64,000 bases of DNA from Isoetes taiwanensis (GCA_021234155.1 JAJEKV010000050.1:2737842-2801841), one strand, 5' to 3'; shown: positions 33,399 to 45,773, counted from the stretch's first letter. The notes: generated by a model not told the origin, from the sequence alone. Translations and numbers: made by a program.

Positions 33399-33845
33399 AT
33401 GTTTCTTCGTAGACTGGCCAGGGGTGTGTCCAAGGGCTCTTTGGATGCTGAGGTGAGGCCTCCTGAGAGTAGTGCAGTGGCAGCATGTCGTGGCTTATGG
33501 AAAGGTTTCAGCTTGTCTGAAGATGCCAATGTGCACAAGAGCAATTATGAAGAGGTTCCAAGGACTGCTGCTGGCGATGGCCCTCAGGCCAGTCATGAAT
33601 TTGAGGTCATAAATTCGTCTGAGGCCCATGTTCTTCCAGGTGATGTTGTTCCAGGTGCAGATAAGGCAGAGGTGTCTCCTGTATTTAAGTTCACTGGGAA
33701 GCTTCCTGTTTTTGAAGACAGGGGGCCTGGGAGGCAGGTATTTCCTGGAAATAAGAAATTGGCAGTGAGAAAGAAGGTGTTGAGAAGCCTCGAAGAGCCC
33801 CTGTTTCACAGAGAGATCAGCCCTCTTCATTGGATGTTAGTGTGA
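33399..33845 (+). CDS. Hypothetical ORF, 148 codons
   Basis: A frame beginning MFLRRLARGVSKGSLDAEVR and containing SPVFKFTGKLPVFEDRGPGR. It is open on both sides of the obvious low-complexity regions. Upstream (33105) the ggggctagggttttttt sequence resembles the start of plant L1 elements, so this may be remains of a LINE ORF1 (gag-like). No motif was recognised. Confidence 0.3.
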   Translation: MFLRRLARGVSKGSLDAEVRPPESSAVAACRGLWKGFSLSEDANVHKSNYEEVPRTAAGDGPQASHEFEVINSSEAHVLPGDVVPGADKAEVSPVFKFTGKLPVFEDRGPGRQVFPGNKKLAVRKKVLRSLEEPLFHREISPLHWMLV

Positions 33846-33996
33846 CTATTAGTATAGGTGGAGTGGATGTGTGGGACGATGTATACAATTCTGTATATAG
33901 GTTTCTGAATACGGAGTGCTTTAGTGGAATCGTGAGTTTAGAGAGAGGTTTAGACTTGGATCACCTTTCATGTGCAATGCATCTTTAGAATTGGCT

Positions 33997-34940
33997 GTGA
34001 ATAGAATAGAATAGAATAGAATAGAATAGAATAGAATAGGGTTTTTAGCGTCCACGGAGACCAATTGGCCTATGGGACCCAAACAAAAAGAGAGCAGCAA
34101 GCATATTACAGGACAGTTCAATACCGTCCCGTAGGACACAAACGAGTCCGTGCATCCATAACCTCCTGGAGGTATGACCCCAACAAACCCACCGGACGCC
34201 GTGAGTCAATAATCGATGCAACGGCTGGCCGGGCACTAGTAATCGAACATATCGCCTCGGATATGGGCAAATCTTTGGCGTGTCCGGAGGGCATGACATT
34301 CATCCTCAATCGCTACCGGTGGCAACATCGGCAAAGCCTTTGCTCGTGCTTCACGAGCCCAACGCCTGTTTCAATGCGGAGGCGATGTGCCCCGTCTTGA
34401 ATGGAAGCTATAAGCCTGCGTTTCTTCATGGGTAGCTGGGTGTACAAGTATCGGTGTGGGCCTCTTGTGAGCCTAGGGTTGACTTTGTGGCGATAGTGTG
34501 CCTTTAACATGCGTCGAGCCTCTCGCATCCCACGACTTGGGAAGGAAAGTAGCATCAAGGTATAGTTTAAGTGCCTCGCGATCTTTCTTTGTCCCCGACG
34601 GACGACTGCTTTTGCACACACCCCAAAGCGTGAGAACCAGCGAGCCCGCTTGTCTTTCCGGCCAGGATTTCGGGCGTTGGGGACCCATTGCCGCGGGCCA
34701 AAAGCAAAGGCGGGGCAAGCGTGTATCAGCCATAGCGACCACCTTTTGGAAGTAAACGATATGGCGTTCCAATGCAGCCCGTTGAAGGGGTAAAAAGCCT
34801 GTCTCCTGGAGTAGGATCTGGTACGGAACTGTGGACTTCACCCCCAGGGCCCGTGCCAAGAAGGCCTTCTGCACCTGCTCGAGGTCATTCCAGGTGTGAA
34901 TGCAAGATTGAAGACGTATATGGGATGGGACACTCACAAG
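33997..34940 (-). mobile_element. LINE fragment (RT thumb to 3' end) with (TATTC)n tail
   Basis: Minus frame 34937-34473 has LEQVQKAFLARALGVKSTVP and LPRLCFWPAAMG, equivalent to VEKVQKKFLRTELGTKVQTP in the copy at 40.9 kb. It shifts frame to HRLRIETGVGL...CRCCH and IEDECHALRTRQ, the family's C-terminal Cys/His region. The 3' end (minus) reads TGGTCTCCGTGGACGCTAAA then a TATTC repeat (plus strand 34001-34039, agaat units). It is 5' truncated and dead. Confidence 0.75.
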
Positions 34941-36890
34941 CCAGCTGGTGCCGTTATTCTTTGCAAGGCACTGAGGGATACAAAGCTACACTATTATGAG
35001 GATGTTGGGATACGGTCTCAAGGACATGGGGAAGATGCATTATAGGCACCATATGAAGTCTGTCACTGCTGAACAGATTGAACGTGGAAAGGACTTGTAT
35101 GCCCTTTATAGAGCTGGTGACATCAAGAATTGCGTCACACTTGATAACAGGAACTTGTTTGCAAAAGCCAAGCATTTCCAGGCCTACCATGGAAAGCAAC
35201 TGCATCTCTGATTCAAACCGTTTGCAGCACACTTCGCACCGAGAAATTTGTGTTGAGTGGTGCTTGGGTGCTTCCATCCAACACAACGTTCATTTCAGAG
35301 CAGCACTTGGAGGCTGCGTGGCGTCTAACCCTCAATCCAGAGCATGCCTCTCATGGTAATGTTAGAAACATTGTGTATGGCCTTCCCCCTAGAATAGTCC
35401 CAGTGGAACGGATTGGAAAGTGTAGGAGGAGATTTTGGGATGTCAAAGCTGTGGTTGATGTCCAAGAAGATCGCGCTATGAGGATAGCAGGCAAGAATGT
35501 AGAGAGGAAGCAATTGAGCCCCCTGCAGACACACACTTGGCTGCCTGCCCTGCTTACATCCCCCTTAATTTTGGAGATTGCTCCTTTTCTGCTCAGTAAG
35601 TAGAGGTACCTTTACGTTTACTCATGTACAAAGTGTTTGGCTTTTATGTAGGCGCAGCTAGAGACGTTGGGAACGCTATGAGTGAGGGCGATAAGGATGT
35701 TGTTTTCAGCCCACTTGTAATGTAGATAAAGAGTCAGATGAAGCGATTGCAAGTACACACATGTTGCAGATGAGAATAGGTCTGAATGTTTCCACCTTCA
35801 CGTAGATTTAGATCTGCTGGCAAAAGAGACCATGATGAGCATCAAGGAATGCATAACTGCTATGGGCAACACCGTTCAATGCTTGGATGAAGCATTGCAT
35901 TGCTTGGATTTGGAAGATTTGAAAATCTCTTTGAAGCAGTACAGGGTTTTCCATGGTTACATGAATTTGATGCGAGCTCTCCTCATAAAACACAACAATG
36001 CACTTGAGCGTCTTGGGAGAACTTACTTTCGCACCATGCAGGCTTGAAATGCTTGTCATAGCTCATGTGGATATGGTTTAGGTTATGTTTTATGCTGGTT
36101 TTGTGTTATGCTATTGTGCAGACCGTGTGTCCTTTATGGAACTTCGTCTTGAAGCTCCTTTCACTACTTTGCTAACTCCTGTTGTTCATATCTGTAATGT
36201 ATAATGGCGGTGCACCCTTTATAAAATATCACATTTTGAATATATGCCACTTGGCACATCTTTTTTCAAATTAACTGTTTAATGTGGATGCAATGGTGTT
36301 ATTCCTTTTCTTAATGTGTATGGCTTGAAGTATACCATGTATGTGTGTACGTATTAATAGCATATGGGGTGCGCAAACTTATACATGGGGCTGATGTGTA
36401 GCCCTTGATTTGACATATTCATGGAATTATGGTTGGAATTAATGGTCCAGAATGAGCAATAAGGGATGAGCAATAAGGAATGAATATATTCCTTAAATGG
36501 ACGCAATAATGTCTAGCATGGTTGGGCATGCTTTGAAATTCGTAGCTATGTCTACCAAATCGATTACGGTTGCAAATACTTTTTTCAAAATTCAGTTTGA
36601 TTTGGACCTTTGGTTTTAAGGACTTTCTCTAATGTCCACTGAAGTATCTAGGGGTCGAGAAGATATATTATTATGGCATCAAGCTTACAATAAAACAAGG
36701 TGCTGCGCACGGAGGGTTGCCCTCCATAGCCGGATGATGAAGTGGCTTAAATAATACTTCAAAGTCTTTTATTTTTTGCAATCAATTGAAATTGCTACTT
36801 CAAAACAATAGAATACTTATACAATGACTTTATCCGCAATCTATCTCCCTCATTTGTCTCAGGCTCTCCTGAACATGCCAATGTTGAGCA
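34941..36890. other. No recognised gene; weak plus-strand frames
   Basis: Frames at 34996-35211, 35250-35603 (contains HASHGNVRNIVYGLPPRIVP and GKCRRRFWDVKAVVDVQEDR) and 35832-36047 (contains MMSIKECITAMGNTVQCLDE) look more protein-like than neighbours but match nothing I know. They could be exons of one degraded gene. Confidence 0.35.
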
Positions 36891-36894
36891 ATAG

Positions 36895-37212
36895 ATGTCT
36901 TGTGATAAAAATATTTGTCACGCCATAGCTCATGGTGAATCTATCAGCAACTCTGACCTCAGGGCGAATGTTGCTAATGTGTCATTAACAATGGTAAATA
37001 ATAACGATGTTGTTAGTGATATAAGGCATATGGAAAGAACTATTAACAAATCTCAATATAATGTACTAAAGAATGGTCATGAAGATGATGATGTTGCAGC
37101 AACTGATTATAGTGATAAAGTTATACAACAAGAAAGTGACCAGGCACCTCTTCCATACACACAAGGATGTCAGGAAGTAGCCTGTAAGTTATATGATTTA
37201 GAACCTCTTTAA
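36895..37212 (+). CDS. Hypothetical ORF, 105 codons
   Basis: Starts MSCDKNICHAIAHGESISNS and is acidic and Asn/Asp-rich in the middle (NGHEDDDVAATDYSDK). No domain recognised. It stops 320 bp before the L1 insertion at 37535. Could be one exon of a lost gene. Confidence 0.25.
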   Translation: MSCDKNICHAIAHGESISNSDLRANVANVSLTMVNNNDVVSDIRHMERTINKSQYNVLKNGHEDDDVAATDYSDKVIQQESDQAPLPYTQGCQEVACKLYDLEPL

Positions 37213-37534
37213 AGTGAGTGCAGAAAGCAGTTGAGATTGTTCTATTCAAAGCGAAAACACCCAACTATAGATGCTATTTTCAAGAATTAACAGAACCACT
37301 AACCAGGATTCAGTATGTAGCCATAGCCAAATCAATCATCTGTGTGCTTCTCTTCTTATCTCATTTTGAATCCATCCATATTACTCAGAATTTCTATCCT
37401 GTTCCAATCACTGTTTCTACAATTTCCTAAATGTGCAAAAACTACATTGATAGGATTCTGCAGACAGGGGGCATCAAGAATGCCTGAACCCATTCCATTT
37501 TAGATCATATCATTGATTAAGAATACCATGGTTT

Positions 37535-38603
37535 CATTGTTAGATTCCTGGCACACAGTCAAAACTTTATTTCACATCAGTCCAACTGCTTGTGTACAGT
37601 TGACTGCACCTTGTTGGTGGATCCCTCTGGTAGACAATCAACCACTTTGCTTTACATTGCACCCATTGACTCAAAGACGTTGGAAAAGTGCTGGAATCTT
37701 AACTATTGCAGCATGGTATGACTCGAGCCGATTCTTCGACATGGGAGGCTTTTTTCGTTAAAGTTTCTATTGGGGCGATGAGATAGAGTTCTTTGGCAAA
37801 AAGTTGCTGATTTTCTACAGCCTATTCTGCCACACCAAGAAGATATTTTGGTATGGGTTTGTCATGAAGAAATTAAGGAGTGCAAACTTGTGAACTCTAT
37901 GTATCGCTTGTTGCTTGATCTCGATATTCTTCCTCCGCCTAATAAGTGGTCTCTTCAACTTCCTCCTCTTCAATGGCGAAGGTGTGGTCTTGGGTATGGG
38001 ACAAGCTACTTCATCCTAAAGTGGCAGTTCTTTGGTGGCGATTCTTCATAGGTGTCTCGCGGGTTAATGTGCTTGTCCATAAGTTTAACCCTAGAATATC
38101 AAATCAATGTCCAGTATGCAAGCGTGGATCTGAGACCATTGAGCATTGCTTTTTCATGTGTGAACACCTTAGACAGGTATGGGACTGGTTGTTTTCCCTT
38201 TTTCAGGTTTCACTAACAAGTCAACAACTGCTTTTGGCAATTTACCCAAGTACTTGGACAGAGTTACAAGGCCAGGCTTTTCATCTAGCAGCAGGATGGT
38301 TGCTTTGGACTATCTGGAAAAGACGAAGATTGGTAATCTTCAAAGGTCTGGATGTGGCAGATAATCGTGTTCTCCAAGAAGCTCAAGGTTACATTGTAAA
38401 GTCGTATCATTGTTCTTCACTTGCCCCTCGCAATAGGCGATTGATTTTTGAGGAGTATTTGGATGTGCACTCTTATGCTTAGGCAGGTTGCTTCACTCGG
38501 TGGGTCTCTGCTTATCCGCTGAGATTTTATTCCTGTCTCTGCATTTATACTTGTATTTGACTCTTTGATTGAATAAAGTCTGACGTCCTTCAACAAAAAA
38601 AAA
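37535..38603 (+). mobile_element. 5'-truncated L1-type LINE with 15-bp target duplications
   Basis: Flanked by AGAATACCATGGTTT at 37520-37534 and again at 38604-38618, and ending in poly(A) preceded by GAATAAAGTCTGACG. The frame at 37946-38482 is the RT zinc-binding domain: WSWVWDKLLHPKVAVLWWRF, NQCPVCKRGSETIEHCFFMC and HLRQVWDWLFSLF, ending EEYLDVHSYA. The RT core and endonuclease are absent, as usual for 5' truncation. Exact duplications suggest a fairly recent insertion. Confidence 0.93.
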
Positions 38604-38701
38604 AGAATACCATGGTTTGGTTCAACTTTAACAGCTAACGCTTTTAACATCCCTTTTATCACCCACTAATATGATGTATCTGGTGATGAACCTGCAAATA
38701 A

Positions 38702-39190
38702 CACTACAAGAGGATCAGAGTTTGGCGTCAGAAAAATCGTCAAACAAATTGAATGGTTATGTCCTGACGAATATCCTGACGATTAAATTCCTGAAGATAT
38801 AGCGTCAGATAGATAGATAGATAGTAGTTTTAACGTCACGCCACTAGGCAGCATCCAACTGGACATGTGACCACACACCACACTACATTGCTTGGTTGGG
38901 TCCTGCCCCCAACCACCTTACATTGCGTCTGTTGGGATTTGACCCCCAATAGTACCGAGTGCGATTCTGGGCGGTCTCGAACTCGAGACCACATTGTTGT
39001 GTTACCACTAGACCAAACACCCAGAGCAAAACATCAGACAAATCGTCAGAAATGAAACGTCATCATATCGTCAGCAAAATCGCCAGAAAGATTGTCAGTT
39101 TTTTGCGTCAGGTGTAACGTCAGATTGTACGTCAGAACAAACGTCAGAGCATGCGTCTGAAAAAACGTCAGCAAAAACGTCAGAAAAAAT
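38702..39190 (+). mobile_element. CACTA-type transposon terminus with CGTCAG subterminal repeats
   Basis: CACTACAAGA at 38702 matches the canonical CACTA terminal repeat. It is followed by TTTGGCGTCAGAAAAATCGTC. At least ten CGTCAG or CTGACG words occur between 38726 and 39183, densest at 39107-39183, as in subterminal repeats of En/Spm elements. A SINE sits inside. The opposite terminus (TCTTGTAGTG) was not found, so only one end is present. Confidence 0.65.
38812..39030 (-). mobile_element. tRNA-derived SINE inside the CACTA end
   Basis: On the minus strand, TGGTCTAGTGG fits a pol III A box and GAGTTCGAGACC a B box about 35 nt later. They are followed by CGCCCAGAATCGCAC and, after about 120 nt, GTGACGTTAAAACTAC and a TATC repeat (plus strand gatagatagatag, 38812-38825). 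The 3' end resembles that of the local LINE family. A related head lies at 48.86 kb. Confidence 0.75.
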
Positions 39191-39607
39191 AATACATTTT
39201 TCATAATAATACATTTTATAATAAATACATTTTTCATCATAACAATTGATCTAGAAGCCGGTTTTGAATGAAATTGTTGCATTGGAAAGCTCTCTTATAG
39301 ATCTCTTTCTTGGTGTATAATCAAATCAAGTTTGATTAAGTTATCTAGTTGAAAAGCATAAACCTTTTGGCTGTCTGGGGGCTGCTCCTTCATGGCCTAG
39401 AATAGTAGGAAGCTCTCTAGCTTTTGATGGCCTAGTATGGCGGGAAGCTTTCCGACTCAACTTGTAATGGATTGGACCTAATGTTTGGACCTAATTCTGG
39501 CTGAAATCTAAGAGCTAGGCTTGTCACTCTATAATCTCTAAGACATCGTCTATTCTATACATTGGAACATGATGATAGGATCTACTCTTGCCAATACGTA
39601 ACATGAG

Positions 39608-41640
39608 TTAATCGTGGCACTTCTGCAAGAAGGAGATGTTATGCTGATGGGAGATTTTAATGGGAGAGTTGCCAATAAACAAGCAGCAATTGTGAGCTCG
39701 GAAGGGGATCCGTTGTGGTTGGAAATGCTAGATGAATCGGAGGTAAAAGAATATGGGTGGCATCGTGAATCTCTTGATAAAATAAGATGGCCCACACCAC
39801 AAGGGAATCATGTGCTTAACATGTGCAGTGGCTTGGACTTGCTTATATATAATGGTATAAGCAAATTTCCGCATTCTGGTAAACTAACATGCAGGGATGC
39901 TAGTGTTGTCGACTTGGTTTTGGCTAGGACATGTCTTGCAAAGCAGATGTTGGATTTCCATATAGGGGAAGCAATGCCTCAGATAACGGATCACGCACCT
40001 TTATTAGTTGAGCTGCGGGTTAGAAATGTGCATCAAAAAGTAAGTGATCATGTGCCATATGGACATAGGATTTATATGCAATATAATAAAGCGGAGGAGT
40101 ATGGGAAATTGTGTGAACAAAAGACATTGGAAATAGAATGGCCAGAAGATGCCAGGTGCCATTAGTGAGACCCTTGCCCAAATGGTCCTGGAAATTGCTG
40201 CCAAATGCTTCATATCGCAGAGAAAATTGAAAGGCATCCCTTGCAATGCATGATTTGATAGGGACTGCAAGGCAAAGAGAGCAGAGTTTAAGAAAGCGAA
40301 CGATATAGAAAGGCAAAAATTAAAGAAAGAGTATGTGAAGTTGACCAAATCAAGAAAGAAACAGTACATCTATAAAAAGCAGCATATGATAGAGGAGTTA
40401 TTGGTTAAACCTAAGCAATTTTGGAACAGGTTGAAGCCTAATGTAAAACAATTGGACATTGATGCATTATTAGGACAAGTACGCAAGCTATATCATGTGC
40501 CTAGTATTCCTGATGTGGAAGAGATCACATATCCCATTGTTGATGAATGCAAGTTCACCCCGGAAGATCTTGAAGAAGCACAGGGATTAGTGGCAGAAAT
40601 GTTCAAATGTGGGGACTCCGTTCATGCGATGCTTTTAAAACTGTTAAATGCGGCGGTAAGAGATGGTTTTCCTCGCACATGGCAAGTTAACAGAGTTATT
40701 CTATTATACAAAGCGGGAGATGATAAAGACCCAGGTAACTATAGGATGATTATGGTTTGCAGCTTCTTTGCAAAATTGTTTGCTACCATGTTAAACACTA
40801 AAATTAATATGTGGGCTGCTTGTTCAGACAGTACTGTTATACGGGTGTGAGGTTTGGGGGCCGGGATTGGCAGCGGGTACATGGAAAAAGGTAGAGAAGG
40901 TCCAAAAAAAATTCCTTAGAACGGAGCTAGGCACAAAGGTACAAACACCATATGACATGATGCTTGCTGAATGTGATATGATGCCTGTTGAGGCAGAAGC
41001 TTTGTGTAAACTGCTTACGTATCTTTGCAAGATACGATTTGGAGGGGATGATGATAACTTGCCGCGTTTGGCAATGGAGGAGACAAAATTGAAGGGTTGG
41101 TATGCCGACGCTGAGGAGTGGATGTGGAAATGGGGGTTAAATACTCACGATCTATATGTGCACCGCAAGGATATTCGAACATGGTAAAAAGAGCGTGTCA
41201 CTATGAAAAACTGGAGTCCCCCGAGATTAAGAAGGATTTCTACATACGATGTATCAATCCAAAACTTCAAGAGGCTAAGTACCTTCGAGAAAGTATATCT
41301 CTGAAGCTTAGACATTTAATTAGCAGAATGAGACTCAGCTCACATAGACTTGGAGTAGAAATTGGCAGATGGAGTGGAATCCCGCATGAAATGAGGCATT
41401 GCAAAGCATGTAATATGCAGGAAGTTGAGGATGAACAACATGTGCTCTTGAGGTGCCCCGCGTATCTGGAAATTCGAAACAAGTATAATATTTCAGCATC
41501 AACCTTGTTGGCATAGGGAAATTTTTTACTTGAGGGAACAACTTGGCAAATAAGAGAGGAGTTGAGATTAATGCATTAATGTATCTCTCTCTCTCCCTCC
41601 CTCCCTCCCTCCCTCCCTCTCTCTCGCTGTCGCGCGCGCG
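39608..41640 (+). mobile_element. LINE copy A: APE endonuclease present, RT core deleted
   Basis: Frame 39614-40165 has the endonuclease motifs MLMGDFNGRVANKQA and ITDHAPLLVEL. Frame 40335-40850 continues to the RT entry (VNRVILLYKAGDDKDPGNYR, MVCSFFAKLFATML). It then jumps at about 40820 from NMWA to LVQTVLLYGCEVWGPG, so motifs A, B and C of the RT are missing. Frames 40867-41187 and 41118-41516 give the thumb and the C-terminal region (RLSSHRLGVEIGRW, MRHCKACNMQEVEDEQHVLL). The 3' tail is TCTC and CCCT repeats at 41583-41630. The element is internally deleted and non-autonomous. Confidence 0.85.
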
Positions 41641-41699
41641 CTTATGTTTAGTAAGCGCATATACATGAATATGGCAAAGAAAAAGGAGTATAAAAAAAC

Positions 41700-44135
41700 A
41701 TGAAGAGAGGATAAAAGAAATTTCATGGCCAGCTGATTTGGGCGGTCTTGATACCAAGCTTACATCAATGTTGATTGATGTGGCTAGTGATTGCTTCCTG
41801 TCGAAAGGATGCAATGGATGGTACGATCAAGAATGTACGGGTAAAAGAATGGAGTATAGGCATGCTGATGCCACATGCAAACCTAGAGTAAGGGAAGAAT
41901 ATAGGAAGTTGGTCAGACGAAAAAAATGGGCATACCTGAAACAGAAGCAGGAACACTTTGTGAAAGAATTGATTGAGGATCCTAAAAGGTTTTGGAGTAA
42001 GATAAAAGGAAGAAAACAAATGGTGAATACATTAGATGTAGAAAAGCTGGTAAAACAGGTACGGAAGCTATACCACATTGAGGGTTTGAATGATACCATG
42101 CAAGGAAATGGCGAAATACTGGTGTTCTCAGAAGAAGAGGTGGAAATTGGTATTAAAAAACTAGCATGTGGAAGGCAGCAGATACTCTTGGCCTTGCGGC
42201 AGAAATAGTTAAGTGGACATGACCGGATGTGGCAAAGATGATTACAAGAGTGATGAATAAAACATTGATAAGTGGCTTCCCATCTACATGGCAGTACAAT
42301 CGAGTGGTACCGATTCATAAAGCAGGGGATGTGACGGACCCAAATAATTATAGGATGGTGATGGTAAGTAGTCTGTTCTCCAAACTTTTTGCTACACTAT
42401 TAGAACATAAGATGAGCGCATGGACAGAGGAGAATAATGTTAGAGCATCAGGCTAAGCAGGTTTTCGACGTAACATGTCTATAATAGATCATCTGGTTAC
42501 TTTTAGAGCAGTCACAGATTCCATAAAAAAGACCAAAAAACCACTCTTTGCATGTTTTGTAGATCTGGCCAAAGCTTTTGACATGCTACGCAGGAAAAAT
42601 ATATGGGAGTATATGGAAAATATTGGTGTTCCTCATGGGCTCAAAAATGCAGTCGCTATATTATATAAAAAGGTAGTAGTTGGATTATCCTTCCCATTGA
42701 ACCAACAATGTTAAGAGGAAATTGTTAGTAATATAGGGGTGAAACAGGGGTGTCCCCTGTCGCCTATACATTGACCAACTTGAAATGTGGTTACATGAGC
42801 ATGGAGGAGAAGGAACCACAATAGCTGGATATGTACTAGTGCTGTTGTTGTAGGCTGGCGACATTGTGATCTTTGCCAGGAGTCAGAAAGGTATGCAAAA
42901 ACACCTAAATGCTTAGGCTTGTGATAGAACAGAGATGAAGGTGAATTTGAGAAAAACGAAAATCCTTATATTTGGGATAAGAGTACATGATTTTCACTTC
43001 TACTACAAAGGGGAAGAGGTAGAGATTACAGACACATATAAATACTTGGGGTTGGTTGTGAAACACAGCTATAGCTGGAATAATGCAGTTGAGCAGAGGA
43101 CAGATGCTGGGATTAAGGCTTTTTACCTAATGCAAAGAGTATGCAATAAAAAAGGGATTATTGACTGGCATCTTAAAAAAAAGCTTTATAGCTCCCTGGT
43201 ACGTTCTGTCATTTTATACGGATGTGAGGTATGGGAACCAGGACTATCTCTAGATATGTGGACTAGAGTAGAGAAGATTAAAAAAAAAATTCTTGTTAGT
43301 AGAACTGGGAGTTAAAATGCAAACACCATACCAGATGATGCTTGCTGAAACAGGGTTGTGTGAATTGGAAATTGAAGCATTATTGCATTAGAAAAGTTCA
43401 AGATATGGATCATGATAGGCTGCCTAGAAAGGTTCATAGTAGCCTAAAAGGGTGGTTTGCAAGTGTAGTTGCATGGTTGAGACGATATGACATGACATTA
43501 GATGAGATACCAGATGAAGCAGACAAATTAAATGAATATGTTTACAAGAAAGCACGCGATAAAGGTTGGAGGAATCCTGGCACCAAGATGGCTTTTTACA
43601 GGAAAATGATTAACCCATAATTGAAAGAGGCCACACACTTAGCTGGCGGGCTTTCACATTTTAAACATCATCTTGTCTCTAGATTGCGCCTTAGTTCCCA
43701 TCATTTAGGCGTAGAAGTGGGACAGTGGGGGGATGTCCCAAGACATAGGCGCACATGCAAAGTCTGTGGTGATGATGTGATTGAGGATGAGATACACTTG
43801 TTACTGCATTGCCCAACATATCAAGCGCTGAGTCATAGATACATGATATCCTCAGAAATGCCCCTACAGGCTTTCTTTGACATGCCACCTGCGACCGTTG
43901 GATAGTTTTTAACAGATGTCATGAAAGTGAGAGAGATGTCTATAAAGAATTATAACAGTTTGTTAGATAGTTATGAGAAAGAGGGAGATATAGACTAATG
44001 ATATGTTCGAAAGGATCATTAGATGTTTAAAACTGTACTTGTGTTGATGTTCATCTTCTAGACCTGATGGTCTCACAGACATTAATAAAACATTACCTTA
44101 TCTTATCTCTCTCTCCCTCCCTCCCTCCCCAGTCG
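41700..44135 (+). mobile_element. LINE copy B: RT and C-terminus with multiple lesions
   Basis: Same family and orientation as copy A, directly downstream. Frames 41738-42208, 42229-42456, 42475-42714, 42935-43315 and 43342-43905 give, in order, the pre-RT region, NRVVPIHKAGDVTDPNNYR, CFVDLAKAFDML (motif A), GVKQGCPLSP near 42740, a destroyed motif C (stop then AGDIVIFA instead of YADD, about 42850), MKVNLRKTKILIF, the thumb, and RLSSHHLGVEVGQW...CKVCGDDVIEDEIH. The 3' end is GGTCTCACAGACATTAATAA followed by TCTC/CCCT repeats. The endonuclease is mostly missing. Confidence 0.87.
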
Positions 44136-44139
44136 ATAT

Positions 44140-45750
44140 CATGATGCAAGGTCTATGGGGACATCTAGTGTCGCTTCAGTTCAATATCTGGCAGATGTCG
44201 CATCTACCATGATGTGTCTGTAGTGACGCATGTGTCACATTGTCCAACGTGACACAGACATCACTAGACCCTTTTGATGGTTGTGATCCTACTCACTTGC
44301 GATACAAAGTATCATGGTTAGAAGTGCATTGGCTCCAAGTGATACTTGTACTCATAGAGCAAATCCTCATCTTTGGGAATTGAACCGAACTTTACATTAT
44401 ATAATGTATTATAGATAGATAGATTTGTATTATAAATTTTTAAGGTGGTATGCAGAATTCCAAATCTAATGCAACTCTTCTAAAATTTAATGCAATTCTT
44501 TACTTGGAATTAGTCCATCTAAAGCTCTAAGACTATAAACCTCTTGCCATGGCCTTCATATTTTTGCTTCCAATAACTAATGTTGGCCAGACTTAACCGA
44601 TTCTTCTCATTGTTTTTTATGCTTGGATTTAATGCTATGATCATTACTGGAGCTAAAGGCTTAGGAGGAACTCTATTCCCTCGTAGGCTCAGGTCTAGAG
44701 CCAAAAAGAGGAATTAGCTAGACTTCAAAGATGGGAACGAGTGGCCATTATACTGGATGGATGATCTACTAATCCATGACTTGATTACATATAGTGAGAT
44801 TCGGAATTTATGTGCTACTTGTGCAAGAGAAGCGCTAGAGAGAGAGGCAGAAAAATGGCTAGAGTTCCCGAGCTCATAACCTGAGCTCCATATGTCAGAA
44901 TCAGATGATCCTGGGTGCTTTGGAAAGCACGTGCAGAGAGTTTCATAGTGGTATTTGATTCAGCCCTGATCTATTAAGTGAGTATCTGCTTTTTGCACTT
45001 TTAAATTCGGGTGCCACTTTTTGTCATGCATGCACTACTGCAGTGTGACAGTAAGATACTTTTTATCATAACTCTTGATCCAGAACTCAGTTTTTGGATG
45101 ATTGTTAATGCTTTGCAAAGTTCTCTTCAAGGACTTTCTGATAATGTATAATATGGCCATAATTAGTTAAGTTTTCTGAGTCCAAACAACATTTTCATGG
45201 ACTAATTTAGTAAGCTTTTTGAAAAGTTATGATGGGATCTGCAATTCTGGGTTATCGTATTCGTTTCATTTTATATGTTTTGCCTAGATTGATTTGATTG
45301 CATTAATACATCTTGTGTTTTATCATGGAAATCCAAGAAGATCTAGTATTAAGGCCCTTCGTTAAAAAGGAGATTATAATCAATGCAGAAAAAAGCCTTA
45401 TGTAATTAAATCGAGAGAATCCCACGCTTCATTTTTGAGTTTAATGGACTAGTTCTAGTGTTTTTGGATTGCCCCTGTTAAGGGGGCAATTCGTTAGGGG
45501 GAGGGTTGGTTTTGGCATATTCTGGTATATCAGGGGTATATCTGATAATCTGACGGCCGTCATTACTGATTGTTTTTCCGGCGGTGAAAAACTTTTTGGT
45601 TTTTTTGCGTATGAATATACGCTAAGGTTTTCCGTGTTTTGGACGCCAAATTATTTTTCCGGCGATCGGAAACTCGTTTTTTTTGTTAAAAACTATTGGT
45701 TTTTTTAACCTTTGGGTTAGAGATTCCTTTTTTTAGAATTTATCTTTGGG
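44140..45750. other. No gene; small inverted repeat at about 44232
   Basis: TGTGTCAC and GTGACACA lie 10 bp apart near 44229-44254 inside a longer imperfect palindrome (gatgtgtctgtagtgacgc / gtgacacagacatcact). A (ATAG)n stretch lies at 44413. 45460-45720 is G/T-rich with repeated ttttccggcg words. No coding signal. Confidence 0.45.
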
Positions 45751-45764
45751 TTTTTTCACTACCT

Positions 45765-45773
45765 ATATAAGGC
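45765..45773 (+). promoter_or_regulatory. TATA-like element
   Basis: CTATATAAGGC in a promoter-like context. The downstream frames 45936-46244 and 46261-46557 are not recognised, so any transcript is hypothetical. Confidence 0.3.
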
